Below are positions 1-5,710 of a DNA stretch of 7,139 nucleotides, piece after piece. Where the stretch lies: positions 1-7,139 of the forward strand of contig DAIDIM010000010.1 of the NCBI GenBank assembly GCA_027459365.1. The letters are read 5' to 3'. The stretch is from Chlamydiota bacterium. Its GTDB lineage: Bacteria; Chlamydiota; Chlamydiia; Chlamydiales; SM23-39. Numbering within the stretch: position 1 is the first letter of the stretch; each line of letters opens with the position of its first letter. The notes under the pieces are model-generated. The model made no database searches and was not told the DNA's origin. It saw only the letters and a list, made by a program, of their open reading frames with translations. The position numbers and the translations under genes are program-made.

Positions 1-37
1 TATTGGTATAAATGGATTTATGAGAGAAAATTTTGAC

Positions 38-133
38 ATTACAAAGCTAACAGGAAAGAAGGATTTTTCGGCGCCCAAATAGCGCTTGCTACATGAGTCC
101 CGAAAAATCCCTCTTTCTTGTTAGTTTTGCAAT
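38..133. repeat. Long imperfect inverted repeat (34-bp arms, 28-bp loop)
   Basis: The left arm 38-71 matches the reverse complement of the right arm 100-133 at 30 of 34 positions. All four differences are A/G transitions. In a plus-strand RNA two of them would be G-U wobbles and two A-C mismatches, so a long hairpin would still form. The 28-base loop contains its own small stem, TAGC (80-83) with GCTA (88-91). No strong T-run follows either side, so this is not a typical intrinsic terminator. It could be a miniature inverted-repeat element, a structured RNA, or a processed 3' end of a gene to the left. Confidence 0.75.
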
Positions 134-224
134 TCCCTCTATTGATCAAGAGGAGTCTTTTGCAAACGATGTAATTTATTTCTAGACGGCCAAGGCTAGC
201 CCGATTTTTTTGATGCTTTGCTTA

Positions 225-465
225 AGAACCCAACTTCTTTGCTCCAGCCGCATTACCAGCCTTCATCACTCATACAAGTTGGTCTGCCCCAACCTTTCGC
301 ATTGGTACTCTCGCCTCGCGGGTCTTCCGCTTGCACTTCTCCCTTGATATCGAAAGGTTGGTTCCCGTAGTTCCACATAAAAGCCTAGATCAATTTCACT
401 CCTCCTTTATACCGGTTGCCATTTGCCCAATAGCCAAGTTTCCGATTTAAGCGCCTACGGCGCAC
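225..465 (-). mobile_element. Group II intron remnant, 5' structured part, no reverse transcriptase
   Basis: Read on the minus strand, the segment begins with GTGCG at 465, the usual 5' consensus of group II introns. It continues with motifs I recognise from bacterial group II introns upstream of their encoded protein, such as ATGTGGAACTACGGGAACC and a later AGTGATGAAGG...GTAATG...GGAGC block. Several long-range helices are visible. An 11-bp perfect stem joins 289-299 to 351-361, ACCAACTT near 275-283 pairs with AAGTTGG at 229-236, and a 5-bp hairpin lies at 451-463. After about 225 the similarity stops, and no reverse transcriptase/maturase frame or domain V/VI follows. It therefore looks like a truncated, non-mobile relic. 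The family assignment comes from recalled motifs, not an alignment. Confidence 0.62.
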
Positions 466-520
466 TTTCAATTAAACGCTAACACATCTGATGAATTTTA
501 GTATTAATTAATATGATTTT

Positions 521-529
521 TGCTATAAT
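521..529 (+). promoter_or_regulatory. Extended -10 promoter of the small gene at 541
   Basis: TGC followed by TATAAT (524-529) is a perfect sigma-70-type extended -10 (TGnTATAAT). The -35 region about 17 bases upstream (near 501-506, GTATTA) is poor, as often happens with extended -10 promoters. The expected transcription start falls at about 535-541, at or next to the ATG at 541. The mRNA would therefore be leaderless or nearly so. Confidence 0.55.
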
Positions 530-540
530 AATTGCGAATT

Positions 541-912
541 ATGAATGAAAACGTAGCCATTCCCTTTTTGGGAAAGATAAAAATTGATTTTGATAGCAAG
601 AAGAAAGTCTTTTTTTTGACTTGCCCCATTTTTTGTGCGCATGAAAAGCTTCCCGAGGCAGTTCAAAAATATGTGACAGCAAGAGAAAGCATTTCTTTTA
701 ATCCCTATAAAACTACTTTTAAAATAAATTCGCTAAAACAGGTCGATCTGATTCAGGAACTCCCTTTTCAATGGGGTTTTCAGCCAAGCTTCAGAGAGCA
801 TATTCATGCCTTTCGAAAGCTCGCCGCCCACTGCCATCATACGCTTGTAGAGATTGCGATTGAGGAAAAACTTAGTCAAATTGAAGAATCTTTTATCATC
901 TCATTGATTTAG
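541..912 (+). CDS. Conserved-looking hypothetical protein, 123 aa
   Basis: I do not recognise this protein. It is a 123-residue soluble polypeptide with no signal peptide or membrane segment. The N-terminal third alternates hydrophobic and charged residues (residues 10-32, ending in LTCPIFC), which suggests beta strands. The C-terminal half is probably helical and includes a His/basic-rich stretch (REHIHAFRKLAAHCHH, residues 85-100) followed by an acidic helix (103-117). I chose ATG at 541. An in-frame TTG at 532 would add three residues but lies even closer to the TATAAT box, and neither start has a Shine-Dalgarno sequence. The ordinary amino-acid composition and a promoter directly upstream favour a real gene. 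It stands alone, 145 bases before the ATPase gene on the same strand, and no terminator is visible between them. A metal- or nucleic-acid-binding role is possible but unsupported. Confidence 0.6.
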   Translation: MNENVAIPFLGKIKIDFDSKKKVFFLTCPIFCAHEKLPEAVQKYVTARESISFNPYKTTFKINSLKQVDLIQELPFQWGFQPSFREHIHAFRKLAAHCHHTLVEIAIEEKLSQIEESFIISLI

Positions 913-941
913 AGAGAGATAAAAAATCTAATACCTGAGCC

Positions 942-1056
942 TACTCCGAAAAGCGCAAGCATTTCCGGAGTATGGTCCGAAAAATCGAGAAAAAACTTTC
1001 GTTTAATGACAAAAATGGAGTATACTCCGAAAAGCGCAACCAATTTCGGAGTAGGG
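942..1056 (+). repeat. Two 34-bp direct repeats with five GGAGTA half-sites
   Basis: Copy A (942-975) and copy B (1023-1056) agree at 30 of 34 positions. Each starts TACTCCGAAAAGCGCAA and ends in CGGAGTA plus three bases. Both are also inverted repeats: copy A has a 7-bp stem (942-948 with 966-972) and copy B a 10-bp stem (1023-1032 with 1044-1053, 11-base loop). In addition, 1017-1028 is a perfect 12-bp palindrome, GGAGTATACTCC. GGAGTA or its complement thus occurs at 942, 967, 1017, 1023 and 1048. The array ends one base before the ATG of the ATPase gene, which suggests an operator or an RNA structure controlling that gene. Confidence 0.8.
1023..1056 (+). promoter_or_regulatory. Hairpin overlapping the ATPase ribosome binding site
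   Basis: The 3' strand of the 10-bp stem (TTTCGGAGTA, 1044-1053) contains GGAG, and GGG follows at 1054-1056, directly before ATG 1058. These are the only purine-rich Shine-Dalgarno candidates, so folding would hide at least part of the ribosome binding site. A TATACT box (1021-1026), five of six matches to a -10, lies inside the adjacent palindrome but lacks a convincing -35. Whether control acts on the RNA or through a DNA-binding protein cannot be told from the sequence. Confidence 0.4.
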
Positions 1057-1057
1057 T

Positions 1058-2248
1058 ATGTTTTCTCGTCTTCGTAAACTTCCTAATACACATAGTTTTT
1101 TTCTCTTCGGGCCTAGGGGGGTAGGGAAAAGCTCCTTGTTAAAAGCAAGATTTCATGAACGCAATTGCCTTTGGCTAAATCTTTTAGAGTCTAGTATTGA
1201 AGAACGGTTTGCTCGCAATCCTGGCGATCTATATCCGATTGTAAAAGCTCTATCTTCCAATATTTCTCATGTCGTAATCGATGAAATTCAAAAGGTTCCG
1301 AAGCTTTTAGACGAAGTCCACCGTCTTATCGAAGAAAAAACTGACAAAGTCTTTGTCTTAACTGGGTCAAGTGCGCGCAAACTGAAGCATGGAGGAGCGA
1401 ATCTTCTTGCTGGACGGGCCTTTGTCTACCATTTATTTACGCTTTCTTGTTTTGAACTGAAAGAACAATTTGATTTAGATCATGCTTTACAATGGGGTAC
1501 TTTACCTAAGATTTTTAGTTTGACAAGCAATGAAGAAAAAGGGGCTTTTTTACGCGCTTATACTGATATCTACTTGAAGGAAGAAATTTGGAATGAACAG
1601 GTTGTAAGAAAACTGCCTCCATTCCGACGTTTTTTGGAGGTGGCTTCTCAATGCAATGGCAAAATAATTAACTATGCAAATATCGCAAGAGATGTGGGCG
1701 TGGATGATAAGACCATCAAAGAATACTTCTGCATCCTTGAAGATACTATGATTGGATTTTTTTTAGAACCATTTCACAATTCTTTTCGTAAACGATTAGT
1801 TGAAAAGCCAAAGTTCTATTTTTTTGATACAGGCGTTGTGCGAAGCTTAGCCAGAAGACTTTCTATTCCTCTTATCGCTCAAACGACTGCTTATGGAGAC
1901 GCTTTTGAGCATTTTATTTTATTGGAATTTGTTCGGTTAGCCAGTTATTTTCAGCCGGATTATCGATTTTCTTTCATTCGTACAGCTGGGGATGTGGAAG
2001 TCGATTTAGTCGTTGAGAGGCCCGGAAAAAAACTTTTATGTATTGAAATTAAAAGTTCTGAATTAATAAGAGTTGAAGATATTAGCCCATTTATCAAGCT
2101 TACTAAAGATATTGAAAATTGTGAAGCCGTTGTCTTGAGCAAGGATCGCTTTATGAAGCAATTCGACCATGTGCTCTGTTACCCGTGGAAACAAGGGATT
2201 GAAGAGTTCTTCCCAGAAAGTAACGATTCAATTAATGCTTCTGAATAA
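1058..2248 (+). CDS. AAA+ ATPase of the AAA_14/DUF4143 family, 396 aa
   Basis: This is a full-length member of the AAA_14-DUF4143 family, widespread in bacteria and archaea and of unsettled cellular role. The N-terminal ATPase domain has Walker A GPRGVGKS (residues 18-25), Walker B HVVIDE (71-76) and a sensor-like LTGSSARKL (101-109). The middle region (about 203-225, NIARDVGVDDKTIKEYF) reads as a winged-helix segment. The C-terminal DUF4143 part carries a PD-(D/E)xK-like core, with D316 (VEVDLVVE) and E330-I-K332 (CIEIKSS). The start is firm because family members begin with a short basic stretch just before the phosphate-binding loop, and GGAG/GGG lies upstream. The gene follows the GGAGTA repeat array and ends inside the convergent gp6D-like gene. 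In this family such ATPases are often scattered, strain-variable genes. I infer that it is an accessory insertion next to the conserved operon. The specific function (toxin-like, DNA-processing or regulatory) is unknown. Confidence 0.9.
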   Translation: MFSRLRKLPNTHSFFLFGPRGVGKSSLLKARFHERNCLWLNLLESSIEERFARNPGDLYPIVKALSSNISHVVIDEIQKVPKLLDEVHRLIEEKTDKVFVLTGSSARKLKHGGANLLAGRAFVYHLFTLSCFELKEQFDLDHALQWGTLPKIFSLTSNEEKGAFLRAYTDIYLKEEIWNEQVVRKLPPFRRFLEVASQCNGKIINYANIARDVGVDDKTIKEYFCILEDTMIGFFLEPFHNSFRKRLVEKPKFYFFDTGVVRSLARRLSIPLIAQTTAYGDAFEHFILLEFVRLASYFQPDYRFSFIRTAGDVEVDLVVERPGKKLLCIEIKSSELIRVEDISPFIKLTKDIENCEAVVLSKDRFMKQFDHVLCYPWKQGIEEFFPESNDSINASE

Positions 2249-2972
2249 GAACGTGTAGATGAGCAATGAGCTCTTGCAGGCTCTTTTTTTCAGCCTCGCT
2301 TGGCACGCAAAGCGGTTTCTTGAGGAGCTCCCGTGCCCTTTTCATAAACCCAATTGCTTGGGCTGTTAGATTGGGGAGCCTCTTATCAAATTCACCCAGC
2401 GGAAATTCTGTACGGATAAGATCGAGTAGCTCTTGTTTTGTTTGTCCGCTATAATTTTTGACAATTTCTTCTTTTTTCGTTGCATCCCCCGTTCTACTTG
2501 CGAGGGTGTAGATGGCTTGGCGGGGCATTTGGTCGATTTTTGGGTGAAGGGCTTGCGGCATTTGGGTGTAAAATTCGTAATATTGTAAGAAATTATAAGG
2601 CGTTTGTCGGTTGCCGTATGTTGCGTAAAGCCAAGCGGTAAAGGCGCCATCGAGGTAGTTTTTGAGGATATCTTGCGCTTTTTTGATCCTCTCACCATGA
2701 AGGATGATGGCTTGGTTGGTGATGGCTTTGACCTCGGAGGTGAGGGCGCCAAGTGAGCGAAGGTCGGATGAGATGTCAAAGGATTCGTCGTGGCGGAAGT
2801 TTTTTAAGATAGTTTCAAGGATGGATGTCTCTTCAGTATTCAGAGATGTGACTCGAAATACGCCCGAAAAACTGGATAGATTGCCGCTGCTTGATTTTTC
2901 GACGAGTGCGGTCATTTTTGCGCTCTCTTTTTGACGGAATCGCAAGTTCAAGAGATCATTGAATTTCGACAT
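2232..2972 (-). CDS. gp6D: Chromosomal pGP6-D-like protein, 246 aa
   Basis: The protein resembles chlamydial plasmid protein pGP6-D (247 aa as recalled) and its chromosomal paralogue CT583 of C. trachomatis. The best-matching stretch is residues 75-170. It contains TSEVKAITNQAIILHGERI (78-96), an aromatic YNFLQYYEFY block (126-135), and PRQAIYTLASRTGD (150-163) followed by KKEEIV. The 246-aa length fits the family. No catalytic motif or membrane segment is visible, and it appears helical and soluble. The first 35 residues are basic and Ser-rich. ATG at 2972 follows the parA stop by three bases. AGGG inside the end of parA can serve as its ribosome binding site, so translation is probably coupled. 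Its position directly behind a ParA-type ATPase suggests that the two proteins act together in DNA partition or regulation. The biochemical role of the family is not established. Its 3' end overlaps the ATPase gene on the other strand by 17 bp. Confidence 0.88.
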   Translation of the reverse strand: MSKFNDLLNLRFRQKESAKMTALVEKSSSGNLSSFSGVFRVTSLNTEETSILETILKNFRHDESFDISSDLRSLGALTSEVKAITNQAIILHGERIKKAQDILKNYLDGAFTAWLYATYGNRQTPYNFLQYYEFYTQMPQALHPKIDQMPRQAIYTLASRTGDATKKEEIVKNYSGQTKQELLDLIRTEFPLGEFDKRLPNLTAQAIGFMKRARELLKKPLCVPSEAEKKSLQELIAHLHVLIQKH

Positions 2973-2975
2973 CTT

Positions 2976-3728
2976 TTAAACCCTGGTTAATATTTCTGAA
3001 GTGAGGGCTCGATAATCAAGGGATGCCCGCGAGGTTGGGGCTGTCTCAAAAATCGGTTTCCCATAAATAGTCGCTTCAGATACCGCGATATCGCGTCTTA
3101 CTTTTGTTTGCAACAGTTTTCCTGGAAATGTGGTTTCGGTCACATTTAAGAAAGCTTGATTGCTCTTGCCCCTTGGGTTCCAAAAAGAGAGGGCAACGCC
3201 GAGAACTTTTGTGCCGTGTCTTTCCGAAATGTTATTGATGAATAGAGAAAGTCGTTGTAATCCTTTTACACTGTAAAATTCAGGAGTTGCACAGACAAGG
3301 GAATAGTGTGAGGCGATGAGGGATGATTCTGTAAGCCAGCAAAGAGAGGGGGGCGTGTCGATCAGGATAAAATCGTAGTCGAGATTTTTTAGTATTTCTT
3401 TGAGCCGTTCATGCGAGTAGCGATCGGCGGCGAGTGACCCCGATACTTCGACCCTTTCAAGCCAAGTATCTGCCGGAATGATCTCCAAATTTGGAATGCA
3501 GGTTGGCAAGATGACGTCGGTGAGTTTTTTTTCGCCTTGGAGAACCGGAGCAATGCTATCCTGCTCGTCCGGGTCAAATCCAAGTCCTGTTGTGAGGTTT
3601 GCTTGCGCATCGAAATCGATGAGCAACACCTTCTTTTTGTGAAACTTACATAGCGCAGATCCGATATGTAAAGTAGTGGAGGTTTTTGCTGTACCCCCTT
3701 TAAATGAGCTGACAGAAATAATGACCAT
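2976..3728 (-). CDS. parA: ParA/MinD-type partition ATPase (Soj-like), 250 aa
   Basis: This is a ParA-family P-loop ATPase that would bind nucleoid DNA and position chromosome or plasmid cargo through ATP-driven dimerisation. The deviant Walker A is KGGTAKTS (residues 10-17), with the signature lysine K10 and catalytic-loop K15. Switch I is LLIDFDAQAN (35-44), and Walker B/switch II is FILIDTPPS (120-128). The C-terminal block KVRRDIAVSEATIYGKPI (209-226) and the following SRASLDYRAL (233-242) are typical of Soj/ParA. There is no N-terminal DNA-binding extension and no MinD-type membrane-targeting amphipathic tail. ParA is therefore a better name than MinD, although the C. trachomatis counterpart CT582 is annotated minD. 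ATG 3728 lies six bases after the thrS stop, with a weak purine-rich AGAAAAG ahead of it. No parB or centromere-like repeat is visible here. The next gene is the pGP6-D homologue, the likely partner. Confidence 0.93.
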   Translation of the reverse strand: MVIISVSSFKGGTAKTSTTLHIGSALCKFHKKKVLLIDFDAQANLTTGLGFDPDEQDSIAPVLQGEKKLTDVILPTCIPNLEIIPADTWLERVEVSGSLAADRYSHERLKEILKNLDYDFILIDTPPSLCWLTESSLIASHYSLVCATPEFYSVKGLQRLSLFINNISERHGTKVLGVALSFWNPRGKSNQAFLNVTETTFPGKLLQTKVRRDIAVSEATIYGKPIFETAPTSRASLDYRALTSEILTRV

Positions 3729-3734
3729 ACTTTT

Positions 3735-5651
3735 CTATTGTGTTGAAAATGGTGACATCAATGCCTTTGTCTCTTTTTCATGGAGGATTTTAGAGAGGAA
3801 ATCATCCAATCTCATTTCGCCATGAACCACATTGTCACGTGTGCGAAGGGAGATGGTTTGATTTTCAAGCTCCTTATCTCCAACTGTAAGCATATAATTC
3901 ACTTTCAACAATTGCGCATTGCGCACTTTTTTGCCAACAGATTCGTGACTGTCATCGAGATCCACGATGAGGTCTACTTTTTTAATTTTAGCCATTACCT
4001 CTTTTGCAAAAGGAATATGCCGATCTGCAACAGGGATCAACCGAATAGGATAAGGGCTGATCCAGAGGGGGAACTTCCCTGCAAAGTGTTCGATGAGGAT
4101 CCCAAAGAAACGTTCAATCGAACCGAGGATGGCGCGGTGTAACATGACTGGTCTTTTATGAGTCCCGTCACTATCTACATATTCGAGTTCAAATTTTTGC
4201 GGCAAAGCAAAGTCTAGCTGGATTGTTCCGCACTGCCAAAATCTCCCTAAAGCATCGCGGATTTGGATATCAATTTTGGGACCATAGAATGCTCCATCGC
4301 CTTCATTGATGTGATAGGAATGGCCCCAATCATCGAGCGCCCCTTTCAATCCGTTTGTCGCGATCTCCCATTCCTCATCTGAGCCTATGGTTTTTGACTT
4401 TTCAGGTCGGGTAGAGAGACCTAGACGGTATGGAAGACCAAAAGCTCCGTATAGTTTATCTGCAAATTGGATCAACTTCAGAATTTCTTCTCGAATTTGA
4501 TCAAGTCTCATAAATAGATGGGCATCATCTTGATGAAAACTTCGGACGCGGAAAAGTCCATTTAAGGCTCCAGATGCTTCAAAACGGTGAACGTGTCCGA
4601 TTTCAGCGACACGCAAGGGAAGTTCCCGATAACTATGTGTTGTTGTTTTGTAAAAGAGCATGCAGCCAGGACAATTCATTGGCTTAATGGCAAATTCTCG
4701 ATCTTCGATCTGTGAAGTATACATGTTCTCTTTATAATGAAACCAATGTCCGGAGGTTTCCCAAAGCTCTTTGCTCATCATCGCAGGAGTTTTGATCTCA
4801 ATATAATCATCCTTTTGAAGATCGCGAAGAAAAGCGATGAGCTGATTCCAGATGACAAGTCCATGCGGATGGATAAATGGCATTCCAGGTCCTTCCTCTT
4901 TAAATGAGAAAAGATCGAGCATAGGCCCTAGAATTTTATGATCCCGTTTTTTTGCCTCTTCTAAAAGATGCAGATACTCCTTTAAACGCTTTTTTTCGGG
5001 AAAGGAAATTGCATAGACCCGAGTGAGCATATCCCTTTTTGAGTCACCGCGCCAATAGGCGCCAGAGGTTTTGAGAACTTTAAAGGCTTTGATTTTATTT
5101 AGAGCTGCCATATGAGGGCCTCGACAAAGATCAAAAAATTCCCCTTGTTTATAAGCGGAAATCGCCTCTTCCGGCAAACCCTCAATCAACTCGAGCTTGT
5201 AGGGATTAGTTGAAAATGCAAGTTTCGCCTCCGATTTTCCTGCAAATTCTTGCCGTTTTGTCTTATGATTTTCTGATATTATTTTCTCCGCCTCAGCTTC
5301 AATTTTTTCAAAATCTTGATCTGAAAGAGTCAGGTTTCCAAAATCGTAATAAAAGCCATTTTCAATAGGTGGACCAATCGTCGGTTGTGCATTGGGCCAA
5401 AGACGCAAGATCGCTTGTGCCAAAACGTGGGCTGAAGTGTGCCAAAAGACATCTTTGCCGATCGGATCATCAAAGTTGAAGAAAATCACCTCATCTCCCT
5501 CTTTTAAAGGGTAGTCAAAATCGCGCAGCTTCCCATTTACCTGAACCGTAACCGCCTGCTCCGGAGAGGTGAGGTGCAATTGTTCGGCCGCTTCTTTCGG
5601 TGTTGCATTCGGGGAAAGATCAACGATCTTTTTATTGATTTTGACTTGCAT
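3735..5651 (-). CDS. thrS: Threonyl-tRNA synthetase, 638 aa
   Basis: This cytoplasmic enzyme charges tRNA-Thr with threonine using ATP. The full bacterial domain set is present. It comprises a TGS domain (about 1-62), the SAD editing domain (about 65-225) with H71 and H75 (HTSAH) plus C176 and H180 (CRGPH), the class II catalytic core (about 240-530), and the anticodon-binding domain (about 535-630). The zinc ligands that sense threonine are C327 (in MNCPGC), H378 (in QDDAH) and H505. Motif 3 is HRAILGSIERF (505-515). All recognised catalytic and editing residues are intact, and the length fits the 635-645 aa norm. The start ATG 5651 is preceded at proper distance by AAAGGA, a good ribosome binding site. 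thrS is the first gene of the thrS-parA-gp6D operon, six bases ahead of parA. The leader is far too short for a T-box. Confidence 0.98.
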   Translation of the reverse strand: MQVKINKKIVDLSPNATPKEAAEQLHLTSPEQAVTVQVNGKLRDFDYPLKEGDEVIFFNFDDPIGKDVFWHTSAHVLAQAILRLWPNAQPTIGPPIENGFYYDFGNLTLSDQDFEKIEAEAEKIISENHKTKRQEFAGKSEAKLAFSTNPYKLELIEGLPEEAISAYKQGEFFDLCRGPHMAALNKIKAFKVLKTSGAYWRGDSKRDMLTRVYAISFPEKKRLKEYLHLLEEAKKRDHKILGPMLDLFSFKEEGPGMPFIHPHGLVIWNQLIAFLRDLQKDDYIEIKTPAMMSKELWETSGHWFHYKENMYTSQIEDREFAIKPMNCPGCMLFYKTTTHSYRELPLRVAEIGHVHRFEASGALNGLFRVRSFHQDDAHLFMRLDQIREEILKLIQFADKLYGAFGLPYRLGLSTRPEKSKTIGSDEEWEIATNGLKGALDDWGHSYHINEGDGAFYGPKIDIQIRDALGRFWQCGTIQLDFALPQKFELEYVDSDGTHKRPVMLHRAILGSIERFFGILIEHFAGKFPLWISPYPIRLIPVADRHIPFAKEVMAKIKKVDLIVDLDDSHESVGKKVRNAQLLKVNYMLTVGDKELENQTISLRTRDNVVHGEMRLDDFLSKILHEKETKALMSPFSTQ

Positions 5652-5710
5652 GAGTTGTCCTTTACTGGTAAAAGATCATTCATCATAATGTAAAGCGGTT
5701 TTACAGTGAA
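5652..5710. promoter_or_regulatory. Overlapping divergent promoters for thrS and the transporter, with palindromes
   Basis: On the plus strand, TTTACT (5661-5666) and CATAAT (5684-5689), 17 bases apart, match four and five of six consensus positions. They would start transcription about 10 bases before GTG 5706. On the minus strand, TTCACT (5710-5705) and TATGAT (5687-5682) are also 17 apart and would give thrS a leader of about 24 bases. The two -10 boxes overlap, so the promoters should compete. Two perfect inverted repeats are embedded: TTTAC-TG-GTAAA (5661-5672), touching the thrS ribosome binding site, and TGTAAA-GCGGT-TTTACA (5689-5705), ending at the GTG. They may be operators. Consensus matching alone is the basis. 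Confidence 0.42.

Noticed and set aside
38..133. The long hairpin as a standard intrinsic terminator
   Set aside because: The stem is far longer than usual, the loop is 28 bases and no T-run follows either arm.
1..530. Reverse transcriptase/maturase gene of the group II intron
   Set aside because: No frame of useful length and no RT motifs occur left of the intron-like segment. Only the structured RNA part is supported.
942..1056. Two direct repeats as a possible CRISPR array
   Set aside because: Only two units, each itself a hairpin, separated by one 47-base segment, with no cas genes nearby.
972..1124. 50-codon open frame starting at an ATG in repeat copy A and running into the ATPase gene
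   Set aside because: No spacing for a ribosome binding site, no recognisable protein, and it overlaps the ATPase start out of frame. More likely a chance frame or a trace of a duplicated gene start.
2976..3728. Naming the ATPase MinD (cell-division site selection)
   Set aside because: It lacks a C-terminal amphipathic membrane-targeting helix and no minC or minE is nearby. ParA/Soj features fit better.
3780..4142. 120-codon plus-strand frame inside thrS
   Set aside because: Antisense shadow of a fully conserved enzyme, with no ribosome binding site or recognisable product.
5652..5705. T-box or other riboswitch controlling thrS
   Set aside because: The leader from the predicted promoter is about 24 bases, and no T-box sequence or specifier stem is present.
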